The translations under genes were made by a program, and so were the position numbers. Source: Chlamydoabsidia padenii (taxonomy: Eukaryota; Mucoromycota; Mucoromycetes; Mucorales; Cunninghamellaceae). From it: 64,000 nucleotides of DNA. Below the pieces are notes generated by a model. That model saw only the letters and a program-made list of their open reading frames with translations. It did no database searches and was not told the origin of the DNA. The stretch's first letter is position 1, and each line of letters begins with the position of its first letter. The DNA lies in contig JAIWND010000026.1 in the NCBI GenBank assembly GCA_025330725.1, positions 310,001 through 374,000 on the forward strand, written 5' to 3'. Positions 54,989 to 64,000 of this stretch are shown here, one piece after another.

Positions 54989-55766
54989 AATGGGAAGGGA
55001 GCGGGAATTAAAAAAGGAAAGGAATGGAGGTTGTTTTTAGTCGACGAGTGGATCTGAATTGGAAAAAAAGAAGAAAAAGAAAAAGACTCGTTTAAATGTT
55101 TGGTTTCTTTATAAGCTCATCAAAAATAAAGCATGATGCGATCTGCATTGTGTTGTTGTTGTTGTTTTTTTTTTTTTGATTTACCCATCTTTCATTCTCT
55201 CTTCCATGTGCAATGTACTTTATTCTCATTAGCACAGACGATCGCATGCTTGCGCTTTAATGAATACTTCCTCGATGATGTCTTTAATACAAGTTTTTTT
55301 TTTTTTGATTTCCTCAGAATAATACTTACATGGAAAGTTTATATCAACCAAGGGCTTGGTATCATTTACATGACAGGCAAATAGGAGGGATCAGTCATGG
55401 ATTCATGCAGCTTGTCTTTTAAACCCCGTTCGATGAATGTTCAACCCCCGCCTCACGCTTGTTGATTGGTTGGCTAATGAATACAAATGAAGGAAAGGGG
55501 GTAACTTTACTACTTTCAAAGTCAACACCCCTCACTCCTTAATGTAAGGATGGTTCAGAAAGTCATTCGGGGATGATGCATGGTAATACCTCCTATGTTA
55601 TTTCCTCCCAAAAAAAAAAAAAAAGGCAGGGTATCACAATTGATGATACAGCCCCGACTTGCAAAGAGAGTCAATATTATGTTATAAACGTGTTTCTTTA
55701 TTCATATAAAAAGTAAAAATAGTATACTATAAGAGTTTTACTAAATCTATAAAGACAATCCCACCA
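54989..55766. other. Intergenic region, possible small-gene remnant
   Basis: On the minus strand, GTAAGT near 55332 and an AG near 55284 are followed by a protein-like end ('DIIEEVFIKAQACDRLC', stop near 55235). Upstream, TTTTAAACCCCG lies close to a possible ATG at 55398, but stops interrupt the frame, so no gene is called. T and A runs occur at 55157-55168 and 55607-55624. Confidence 0.3.
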
Positions 55767-57160
55767 TTAAAATAAAATAACTTGTTTCCCTGAGCCAAAA
55801 CCTTGAATGCCTTGATCCACAGCAGATTTGACAGATTCTTCCTTCCATTCCACTTGGGTCCATTTGGGTTCCACAAAAGCACCATTTGACATTAATGCAA
55901 TCAGTTCATCCACCATTTTTGAGCGTTCTTCAGCACTATGAGTATCCGTCCATCGTGTCATCCAAAAGCCATGGAATGCCAAGTTTTTGAATATCAGCAA
56001 AGAAGCAGGAAGTGCCAATGGTGCTCTTGCCATTGCCCCATAAGTAACATATTGTCCATTAGCACTAAGAAGAAGATTAATCAATATCTCTTTTTTTTCT
56101 CTCTCTCTCTCTTTCTTATGGATTTACCTCAAATGACGGGCCATTTCTGTAGCTGACTTGCCGCCAACACAGTTCAGTCCTAGTTTTGGTTGTCCCCATT
56201 CCTTGATCATTGTCTTTATTTCATGGCTGCCCAATACATCATCCGTAATTACATGTGTCGCACCCAACTTCTTTAAATCATGTCGTAGTTGGTCAATATC
56301 GGGTCTGTAGTAATCAACATCATAGTTAGTTCAGTCAAAGTTCAAGTAAAAAGAGTCATTGTATCAGATGATTTACCTGTTACGGACAATGTTGATTGTC
56401 TTGATACCCCATGCTTTTGCTAGCTGAATCACCGATTGCCCCACAGCACTGTTGGCTCCATTCTGTATTACATAATCACCTAAGATGAATTAAATAAGAC
56501 AAAATTTTGATTAGACATACACGCACACACACACTAATACCATTTTCTATTTACCTTTTTCAAGATGAGCAAAATCCTTCAACATTCTATAGGCAGTACA
56601 AGGATTCACCGAGAGTGTAGCCAGTTGGATGTTGGAGACATTCTTGTCAGCCAAAGACAGTGGTTGAAAATCAGACACCGGACCAGCCGCATAGGTGCGC
56701 CAAGTACCATAACCCGCTTTAGCCATAATCACCCGATCACCCACTTTAAGATCAGTTACCTTGTCACCCGTAGCAATCACTTGAGCCAGTCCTTCGTTCC
56801 CGCCTACAGCATACTTGGTATCGTCGCCTTGGCCGAGTAATTCAAAAGGTGGTTTGAGTGGGTACGCCCCTTGGACTTGATTAACATCGGCTGGATTGAT
56901 GGGTGACGCTAAAAATTTAACATGGACAGTGTCTGGTGTCAGTGCTGGTAAAGGATACGAGTGCCACCTATGTCGTTTTGAGAAACATGAGACTAGTGGG
57001 AAACAATGAATTGATCTAAATGTTGAGTTTACCTGAGCACTTGAGCTGGTTTCCCGTAATTTGAGTACACCAAGGCATCGACAGTCAAGTTGGAGCGAAC
57101 GGTAGAGTAGGTTCTTGTATAGTTTCGGCCAAGAATATATGATGAGCGTGTCAAGATCAT
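55767..57160 (-). CDS. ETR1: Mitochondrial trans-2-enoyl-ACP/CoA reductase
   Basis: Five minus-strand exons (57033-57160, 56555-56967, 56377-56479, 56128-56304, 55767-56064) give 372 residues. The ATG at 57160 was chosen because it gives a basic, Ser/Thr/Tyr-rich presequence ([20 protein letters not shown]). The medium-chain dehydrogenase fold follows: '[17 protein letters not shown]', '[20 protein letters not shown]', '[13 protein letters not shown]', '[20 protein letters not shown]', '[14 protein letters not shown]', the nucleotide-binding '[19 protein letters not shown]', and '[18 protein letters not shown]', then 'FHGFWMTRW'. These are the MECR/Etr1 hallmarks. The enzyme carries out the last NADPH-dependent reduction of mitochondrial type II fatty acid synthesis, needed for octanoyl/lipoyl supply and respiration. 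GCGGCGTTTCAAATT lies 85 bases upstream. Confidence 0.96.
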
Positions 57161-57932
57161 GGAATTAAAAAAAAAAAAAAAATACAAGAGGAAAGAGCGT
57201 GGAAAGGGAGGGGGGGGGGAATTTATAGTGCTCAAAATTTTTATGCGGCGTTTCAAATTGATCACCTTCCTGACTTAATTCCGACTAGATGCGGATCATC
57301 ATCCTTTTGAACATTCATTATCACCATTGTTGTATATAAAAGGTGATGATACTATGATTGCAAAACAATCATACCATCATAGTCAATCACAACAATTCCC
57401 ACAAGCAAAATAAGATAAAACGTTACTTCTCAAAGTATATGATCTATGGTAAACGCTTAATGAACCGAATTCTAAGGTGTAATAACTACACCAAGGAAGA
57501 GAAATGATACAATTAAGGGAAACGGAAACCACTTTTTGGGGCTTTCATTGAGAAGAGCAAGTTTCATGCTGGCTGCGGGCTGGTATGATCTTCTCTCACG
57601 CTTGTCGGCATTTCAATTTTTCACTTTTTTTTTTTTACTTTTTGTATTTCTTTTCTCTTTACCCCTCTCTCTTTCTCATACATAACACCATTACGTTAAT
57701 ATACTCACCATTCTCTTGTAATTGGTGTCATATTACCTGAAGATACACTAAGTTTGTGGACTTTATTCACCGTCAGGACTACTACCTTCGACATCCATCA
57801 ACAAACAACAGCAACAACAATAATAATAATAGTAATACCGAAAACAGTAAAGGAAAACGACCGAACAACCACCAACCATCTGTCGATCATACCACTCAGC
57901 TATTCACTTGTTGACTCTTATACAACTTTATA
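57161..57932. other. Divergent promoter between ETR1 and the gp78-like gene
   Basis: 772 bases. It contains element variants at 57245-57259 and 57604-57616, A and T runs at 57166-57182 and 57625-57636, and a TATA box at 57333-57343 followed by a hairpin at 57353-57373 with no gene behind it. Confidence 0.5.
57333..57373 (+). promoter_or_regulatory. TATA box followed by a hairpin, no coding gene
   Basis: TATATAAAAGG at 57333-57343 is followed ten bases later by TATGATTG (57353-57360), a five-base loop and its complement CAATCATA (57366-57373); outer bases ATGAT and ATCAT may extend the stem. No reading frame follows for several hundred bases, so this could be the start of a non-coding RNA or a distal promoter. 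Confidence 0.35.
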
Positions 57933-59674
57933 ATGCACTTTAATGTACCCACTTATGTATTAACGTCCCTCCTAATGTTTGGCCTGGCCTTTGCTTTGAC
58001 GTTACGATCTTTTTTAAAATCTGATATGATGAAGACTGTATCGGATTGTTACACTGTTGATTTGGATACCTTTGAAGGAGGTTTACGTTGGATGGGTCCC
58101 GATTCTTTTTTACGACAACCTCCTATAGTCTCTTGTAACAGTTATATTGGTGCCTTTATTACATTTGTAGAATCTCAAAAGATTAGTCTTTTGGTAAGTT
58201 GTTTGATACTTGATCCATCTCATTCTTTTTACTAACTTGTTACTGCTACTGTTCTTATGGCACTATATAGTTCCATGTGAACATGCCTATTTGTTGCTCT
58301 ATTCTTTTAGGTCGGGCTATCATTAAATCTGTCTTTGGTGAACTGTGGTTTTTGGAAAGTCAGGTACGAACTCATAAATCGTCAAGCCATATATAACTAA
58401 TACTAATATGAGAAGTCTCTTCTTCTTTTTGGTGTATAGCACATGTATGATCGCATGCTCAACTTTTTATTATTCAAGGTCATCTTCATTGGTGCAGTGA
58501 TGGATCCTGTATGGCGGCATATTTTAAGACTCTCCATGTGGATTGGCATTCTTGGATTCTTACGGATATTTAGTCTTCTTAGTCGGGATCGATTTGAAAA
58601 TGTAAGTTGGACACAGTGGCGATTTTTTAATTACCAACTTTGATCTTTTTATACTCTATAGCTTGCTACTGTTGCTTATGTGCCATCTAATGCCTATTAC
58701 AAGATAACTGGTCTATTATGTGGAATCTTTATCCTCAATATCATTTGGTATATTGGAAGCATGATTCTGTTCCCAAACTCATTGACCTTTTTGACCTTGG
58801 AGGTAAGTGATTTGGATCATCTACTTGACTATATCTCACACAACAATTTTATCTAGTTTTTACCTGTGGCTTTAGATACAACTCAAGTCATCGCCAAATA
58901 CCTGGCTCATCTTTTGGATCAATCTAGGGAAAATGGATTCGAAAGTAAACGATTGATCAACTATTATACCGAAATCAGTGCCGATGTCTTGATCCTTGGT
59001 TGCACTTTACTACAATACCTACAACTTATGGTAAGATATTAGAAAGAAAGAAAAAAAAAGTGGTAAAGAGATCATCTATTAACCCTCAGTGCCTTTTTGT
59101 TTTTAGTGGATGCATGGAATCTCTTTTGGTTTGGTCGACATTGTTTTATTCCTCAACGTACGCAGTGTTCTGAAAAACCTTCATAGCAAAGTATTGATTC
59201 ACCGCGAACGATGGAGGGCCATGACCTATGTACAAAGTCAATATGTGGATGCTACGGTGGCCGAACTAAACGCCTATGACGATGATTGCGCCATTTGCCG
59301 GGACGAACTGAAAACAGCCAAAAAGTTATCATGCGGTCATCTCTTCCATTTGTAAGTGAATACAATGATGGGAGGGGGTAATTTATGCGGGATGTTTAAC
59401 TTTTTATAATAGAAATTGTTTGCATTCATGGATCCAACATCACGTCTCCAAACCAACATGTCCAACATGTCGACGATGTCTATCCCCATCTCCGGATGAA
59501 AAACATAATCAGCCAGGTAAGGAAAGACAGGATGATCTTTAAAACTGAAAGAATGAAATGATTGATTGTTTCTATTGTTATATTGAATCACCAGTAGCTC
59601 CTCCAGCATCACCGCCACGATCACCATTATCATGTTATCCACCAAGTATGACACAACAACAACAACAACAGTAA
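57933..59674 (+). CDS. Membrane RING-H2 ubiquitin ligase, gp78/AMFR-like
   Basis: Eight exons (57933-58193, 58271-58363, 58440-58601, 58662-58802, 58857-59030, 59107-59351, 59413-59516, 59595-59674) give 419 residues. Several hydrophobic helices span about residues 5-290, including 'VLTSLLMFGLAFALTL', 'MLNFLLFKVIFIGAVM' and 'GLLCGIFILNIIWYIGSMIL'. The RING-H2 domain lies at about 338-382: 'DDDCAICRDELKTAKKLSCG', then HLFHLNCLHSW, 'CPTCRR'. This matches AMFR/gp78 and Hrd1 ligases of ER-associated degradation, which ubiquitinate misfolded and sterol-regulated proteins at the ER membrane. The RING sequence is nearer gp78 than Hrd1. The protein ends about 35 residues after the RING with a Pro-rich and Gln tail; the CUE and p97-binding regions of gp78 are absent. 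Confidence 0.92.
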
Positions 59675-60025
59675 TAGCAAACAAGGCAAAGTTGTCCCTA
59701 CAGTCATCCTTCGCCTGGTGCGTTAATAGTATATACCCTTACTCTTCTTATCACACAAATACTTCCCCGATTTTCTTTTTGCTACATTACCCCTTTTTAT
59801 ATTATCCTAAAAAAATCATATAGCTAGGTTTTTACAAATAAAATTCCCAAATGTTAAATATAAATATTTATTGTGTGTGTGTGTATACATGAATTACTAT
59901 CTACGGGTGTTTGGTCTAAACTATTCGGGGGTTGGGATTGGGTCGAAGTAATGTGTTGTTGATGTATGATAATTGGTTGTGTTGTGTGTAATCGTAAAAA
60001 AGGTACAAGTTGGACGGTATGACAC
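59675..60025. other. Short intergenic region between converging genes
   Basis: Contains 3' flanks and a TG microsatellite at about 59871-59884. No gene seen. Confidence 0.5.
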
Positions 60026-60512
60026 TTATTGACCAGGGGGAGCCATCTACAATAAAGAGAAAGTTAGTCCTGTCTTTATGAAAATATAACACACACACAC
60101 CCCATTACTTACTTGTTGACTGAGTTCGGCAAAGCGGGTACCCACACGTTCAGAGTGCTTCAAGAATTTATCAGCACACTTATTCACACAGGCTTCCTAT
60201 TAGCTCAAAGAGAGAGAGAGATCAGTCCTACACCGTTTAATCAATTAACCTGTTCTTACTTCTTTTCCAGTGATGGACTTGGTGGTAAAGTCATTGGCAC
60301 AATCATCGAAACAACGTTGGACCAAACTGCTGTAAAGACGTAAAAAGTCCTTCATCTATTATGCATAATAAAGAGAGAATGAGAGTTAGGTAATGTATAC
60401 GTTGAGGACGACAGACTGCTTGTCCCATCCATAAAGTCCAACTTGCCTGCTTATGTTCGATCATGGCAGCGATTTGTGTTTGTTCGGCTTGGTTGAAGCG
60501 AGAGAAATCCAT
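60026..60512 (-). CDS. TIM9: Mitochondrial intermembrane-space chaperone Tim9
   Basis: Four minus-strand exons (60447-60512, 60260-60355, 60113-60196, 60026-60046) give 88 residues. The sequence runs [20 protein letters not shown], '[19 protein letters not shown]', '[19 protein letters not shown]', '[20 protein letters not shown]', then MAPPGQ. The twin CX3C motifs (CFDDC and CVNKC) are the small-Tim signature, and the flanking residues specify Tim9. With Tim10 it forms a hexamer that escorts hydrophobic carriers and beta-barrel precursors across the intermembrane space, including carriers such as the one at 40550-41820. Intron 1 (60356-60446) has a GC donor (CAG then GCAAGT). The last coding exon is only seven codons including the stop, and encodes a short Pro-rich tail. 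A 37-base A run and exact element lie upstream. Confidence 0.96.
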
Positions 60513-60702
60513 TGTGTCGTATTGTGGAGAGAGAAGAGAAAGGCTGTTTTTTCATGGGAGGAGGAGAATGTAAAAAAAAAAACCTCAAGTCACAGCACCG
60601 GGGTTCTAACTTGGGAAAAATCCAGGGCTACACGGATGACTCGATGCCTTTATTCATGCCGATCATTTCAAATCCCGCTACCCCTGGAAAGATATGTGAA
60701 GA

Positions 60703-60743
<41 letters not shown>

Positions 60744-60862
60744 GTTTTATTAAATAGGAGACATCCAAACAGGATATTATGTAAAAAGTAGATTAACAGG
60801 TAACTAGATGAATTTTTGATGGGGGTATACTAATCCTAATAATGTATATAAAGGGAGGGAGA
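60513..60862. other. TIM9 promoter region
   Basis: Contains an exact TTCAAATCCC followed by GC at 60667-60678, 155 bases upstream of the TIM9 start, and a 37-base A run at 60704-60740. No gene seen. Confidence 0.55.
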
Positions 60863-62863
60863 TTATCGTTGTCCAGAGAGATTGTCATTTTCAGTTCCAT
60901 AAAGTGTTTTCAAGTAATGATCCCGTTCCATTTCGGCAGGTGTTTTATTTTGATATGTGTCTTCATACCAACCAGACAGTCGTTGTTGTTTTGATCGACC
61001 AATGGTAGAAAATGGTGTAGTCGAAGTTTGTCCACTCTTTTCAGATATAGGTGACAGATTATCCACCATTCGTTGTTCATCAGTTGTTTGTTGTTGAGGA
61101 ATGCTAGATCTTTTGGGTGGAGTTCGTCCGCTCCATGTTTGTGAGTGCTGCTGTGATATTCTGACCATAGTAGCGACACTGCCATTGCTTTTTCGACAAT
61201 TCCCCCCTTCAAAACTGTTCATCCGGTCTTGTACTAGTTTCGAGTCTTCGAGATCATTACTACCCCTTTGCTCCGTGTTGATTGTTGATAATGCTGGCTG
61301 GTGCAAAAGAGTATTATGGGGTGGTGAATAGTTGGCCGAGTTGTCTTTCCGCATATCGAGAGTGGTTCCTTGCTTTTCGGCCAAATCAAAGACTTGAGTC
61401 ACTTCCACTTTTTCATTTGCTGGGACCATTATATCGTTAGATGGTGTATCAAACAATCCATTTAGGCGAGATTTTTTTCTTTGTTGTTGTTGTTGTTGCT
61501 GTTGTTGAGAGTTTTGATGACTTCTTCCCAAGGTACTTGCACGACGGACGAGGATATCGTTGGTGAGGTATCTTGTGGAGGCACCACCTGGTTTTGTTGA
61601 TCGACCTGATACAGTTGTAAATCCTGACATGGCTGTATATGCACTGTGATGATTACTATCGCTGTGTCGTTCGTCCAAATCAGGCATCATGTCGTTCCGG
61701 TTGAACATCTTTAGTAAAGCATCATCACCGATCAAAGTAGAGCGGGTTTTGGATTTTCGAGAGGCAGATCGAATCACATGTCGAGCAGCATCAATGGCAG
61801 AAGTCTCGTTAGTGCACTCCGTCGCCAAAGTAGGCATTGGTGGTGTTGGTGGCATTTTGTTGGGCGGTGGAGAACCTGATGATGAGGAGGAGGAAGACAA
61901 TGATATGTTGGAGGACAATACAGGTGGTGCTAACAATGGTGATTTGGTTGAAGTTGACAAATGAAGTGGTGATGGAGATGTTGACGATGATGATGATGTT
62001 GTTGTTGCTGATATTGTACTTCCGTTAATATCATATGCTGGTAAAGGCAGGGTGCTTTGGTGATCCACTTGGTCAGGCAGAAGAGTAGTATCCTTCTCGA
62101 TATTAACAGTCGGAGTTATTACTGCTATGGTATCTTGATCCATTTCCGGTGACGATTTTTGAGGAGTATTCACAGACTGCCTTGGAGTGTCAAACATTTG
62201 ATGCAAAGGTGCAGCATCCCCAGGAGTTGCACGTGCTTTTGATTTTTGACGTCGAAGAGATTGTCGCAAGTTGCATTTGATTGTCCCCATCTTTTGTTGT
62301 ACCGTGTTGACGAGTTGTTGAGGCATATCGAGATCTATGGTTGAGAATCCACCCTTGGTTTGTTTTTCTGATTGCATATATCGTTCAAATAGCTGCATCG
62401 CATCGTCCGAGTTGAGTTCCATTTTGTCCGAGAAGAGTGAAGTCGAAGGAGGAGGTAACGGTAACGCCAACTTGTCTTGATCAATCATAGTAGGCTTGTA
62501 AACTTGAGTGGTACGTTTGCTAAAGGTGTCATCCATTGTCAAAGAAGAGTCGGTAACGATTGTATCATGGTGGTGTTTTTCGATTTGCGCCATGTTGTTT
62601 AATGCCCTTTTGTTTAAAAGACGCCGACGTAGCATGAATGAGGATACAAGTAGAACCAAGATCCCAACAATAATACCAATAAGAGCAATAGACCATATAG
62701 GTAGACCAGAAGATGGTTGCTCTAAAGCATCTAATGAGAGGAGGGTGAGAAGAGATTAGCGATGCATCCGTTGCTCTAGTTAATGTCTGTGAGAGCTACC
62801 TGCAGCGACAACAGATTCCAGGAATGCCATTGGAAGCAAAAGTGCCAGATCGATCAACCTCAT
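60863..62863 (-). CDS. Single-pass membrane protein with long disordered cytoplasmic tail
   Basis: Two minus-strand exons, 62800-62863 and 60863-62730, give 643 residues. The N-terminus MRLIDLALLLPMAFLESVVA is a signal peptide. After only about ten residues (ALEQPSSGLP) comes a transmembrane helix, 'IWSIALIGIIVGILVLLVSS', and a basic stop-transfer segment FMLRRRLLNKR. The remaining 590 residues are polar, Ser/Pro/Gln-rich and predicted disordered, with candidate phosphorylation clusters and no recognised domain. The layout resembles Mid2/Wsc-like sensors or Axl2-type proteins in topology only: the extracellular part is almost absent after signal cleavage. Function unknown. Divergent from nothing close; an element variant GTCGGCATTTGAAAA lies 157 bases upstream, beyond an A run. 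Confidence 0.8.
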
Positions 62864-63319
62864 TGTTTATATACTGTAATGTAACAATGAGTTTTTGTTA
62901 TTATTTTGTTTAATTGAGAGGAAGAAGAGGAAAAGAGAGAGAGAAAGAAAGGGAGAAAAGAGAAATCGAAGATCCACGATTTTTTCAAAAAAAAAAAAAA
63001 AAAAAAAAAAGTAGGGATCGTCGGCATTTGAAAATAGGAGTTGTAAATTCGAGGCCCCTATACCAAATAAGGAGTAAGACTTGCATGAAGATTTCCAACA
63101 TGTCACCCATCCTGGTGATAACCACTATATCATGTATTTGTTCCAAATAAACAGTAAATGAGATTATTTTTTAAATAGAGACAAAGCTTTTATTGTAATG
63201 TACAAAACAGATGGAGGGAAGGGAGTAATGAATAAATGAATATGTGGATTATATAATATGATAGTGATACTGGATATTAATTCAAATACCAATACCATTA
63301 ATGATAATAAAAGGGTAAT
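62864..63319. other. Intergenic region, no gene seen
   Basis: Contains an A run at 62989-63010, the element variant at 63020-63034 and AT-rich 3' flank of the next gene. Confidence 0.5.
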
Positions 63320-64000
63320 CTATTTTCTAAACTTCTTGGCAGGTCTTTCATTGGATCCACCATCAGATTGTCGTTTGCCACCACGACTAGCACCACGACC
63401 ACGAGAAACACCACGGCCACGAGAAGAGCCTCGACCGCGAGAAGAGCCATCTCTGTCATTTCGATCAGTTCCCCGATCACCATGACTTCCACCACGACCA
63501 CCTCGAGAAGCACCTCGACCACCTCGACTTCCACCTCGGCCACCATCCCGTTGTTGTGTTGATTTTCGGTCATTCTTCTTGTCGTCACGTTCCTTTTTCC
63601 GTTCAGCAGTGATTTTACCATCAGGTCCACGTTGTGATCTCCTTTCCATCACCTTGGAGTTTTCTAGTGAGAATTCGACTGTCAATCGTTTACCATCAAA
63701 GAGATCAGGGTTGTTGTTGAGATACCGCAGAGAGGCCAAAGCATGAGAATGAGTGAGGAATTCCAAAAAGCCATACCCTTTACTACGTGGTTTTTGAGTA
63801 GCAGAGTCAATACGGTCCTTGCTACGCACAATCTTGGCTTGCTTGACACGAGGTTTGTATTGCCATCCTTCTTCCTTTTCCGCCTTTGTAAGATCAGTTC
63901 GGATACCGCGCTTGACTTGTTCCTTGAATTTTTGAATGCTGTCCATGCCAAGTTTTCGAAGTTCGATTTCATCCACCTTGATGGGCAAGTTACGAATGGA
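63320..64000 (-). CDS. NOP4: NOP4/RBM28-type nucleolar RNA-binding protein (5' part beyond window)
   Basis: The minus-strand frame is open from the right edge to the stop at 63320, giving the last 226 residues. It begins inside an RRM with RNP2 'SIRNLPIKVDEIELRKLG'. It continues 'MDSIQKFKEQVKRGIRTDLT', 'QAKIVRSKDRIDSATQKPRS', RNP1 KGYGFLEFLTHSHALASLRY and 'LNNNPDLFDGKRLTVEFSLE'. The long insertion between the first strand and the RNP1 is typical of the last RRM of Nop4/RBM28, needed for 60S ribosomal subunit maturation in the nucleolus. The tail is basic, with an RGG/SRGG-rich stretch at roughly the last 25-80 residues and KKFRK at the end, consistent with RNA binding and nucleolar location. 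N-terminal RRMs lie outside the window, so the name is probable rather than certain. Confidence 0.88.
   Translation of the reverse strand, partial: SIRNLPIKVDEIELRKLGMDSIQKFKEQVKRGIRTDLTKAEKEEGWQYKPRVKQAKIVRSKDRIDSATQKPRSKGYGFLEFLTHSHALASLRYLNNNPDLFDGKRLTVEFSLENSKVMERRSQRGPDGKITAERKKERDDKKNDRKSTQQRDGGRGGSRGGRGASRGGRGGSHGDRGTDRNDRDGSSRGRGSSRGRGVSRGRGASRGGKRQSDGGSNERPAKKFRK

Noticed and set aside
60667..60678. tRNA genes suggested by TTCAAATCCCGC, which equals a tRNA T-loop
   Set aside because: At none of the copies do the flanking bases form the T-stem, anticodon arm or acceptor stem, so no tRNA is present.

Overview
The window is about 64 kb of nuclear DNA from a filamentous fungus, most likely a mucoralean member of Mucoromycota. 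The reasons are a Rhizopus-type secreted lipase, a sterol 14-alpha-demethylase of the mucoralean kind, AT-rich intergenic DNA full of A/T homopolymers, many short introns of about 50-130 bases, and long Gln/His/Asn/Ser codon runs in regulatory proteins. No prokaryotic, organellar, viral, tRNA or rRNA gene was seen. The species cannot be named from this sequence alone.

Layout, left to right. 1-9.7 kb is an accessory-looking stretch: a secreted chitin deacetylase, two paralogous tubby-C2-like small proteins on either side of a broken pogo/CENP-B-type transposase relic, and two decayed F-box/LRR loci. 9.7-16.4 kb carries a SWIB-domain nuclear protein, a Memo-family protein and an LRR protein with an N-myristoylation signal. 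16.4-18.8 kb looks empty. 18.8-23.1 kb carries the lipase and CYP51. 25.2-27.2 kb carries a Ste12-like transcription factor. 28.2-33.6 kb carries an RPA-interacting-type zinc protein, an Mrs2-type magnesium channel and an Mbp1-type APSES/ankyrin factor. 35.3-45.1 kb carries a casein-kinase-1-like kinase, a coiled-coil protein, a WW protein, a mitochondrial carrier and a TBC Rab-GAP. 46.2-48.4 kb carries glutamate 5-kinase and a Ser-rich GPI-type protein from one divergent promoter. 49.7-54.3 kb holds a large LUFS/LisH-polyQ-WD40 corepressor. 54.7-62.9 kb carries a small Cys-rich protein, mitochondrial enoyl reductase, a gp78-like membrane RING ligase, Tim9 and a single-pass membrane protein. 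The right edge cuts a NOP4/RBM28-type RNA-binding protein.

There are no operons. Several pairs are divergent with 0.3-0.8 kb between start codons (MRS2/MBP1-like, carrier/Rab-GAP, PRO1/GPI protein, ETR1/gp78-like). Mitochondrial functions recur (Mrs2, carrier, Etr1, Tim9), as do cell-surface and signalling functions. Exon joins below were checked by reading frame, and every multi-exon model given sums to a multiple of three.

The most striking non-genic signal is a dispersed element with core GGGATTTGAA (either strand). It occurs exactly at least 14 times where well under one is expected by chance, with many one-mismatch relatives. It is almost always outside coding sequence, often 40-230 bases upstream of a start codon, next to a long A or T tract, and sometimes arranged as an inverted pair. 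Other unexplained structure: a 110-bp-arm foldback element near 45.7 kb, a degenerate tandem repeat near 34.3 kb, hairpins at 77-108 and 35077-35104, and two TATA boxes with no gene behind them.
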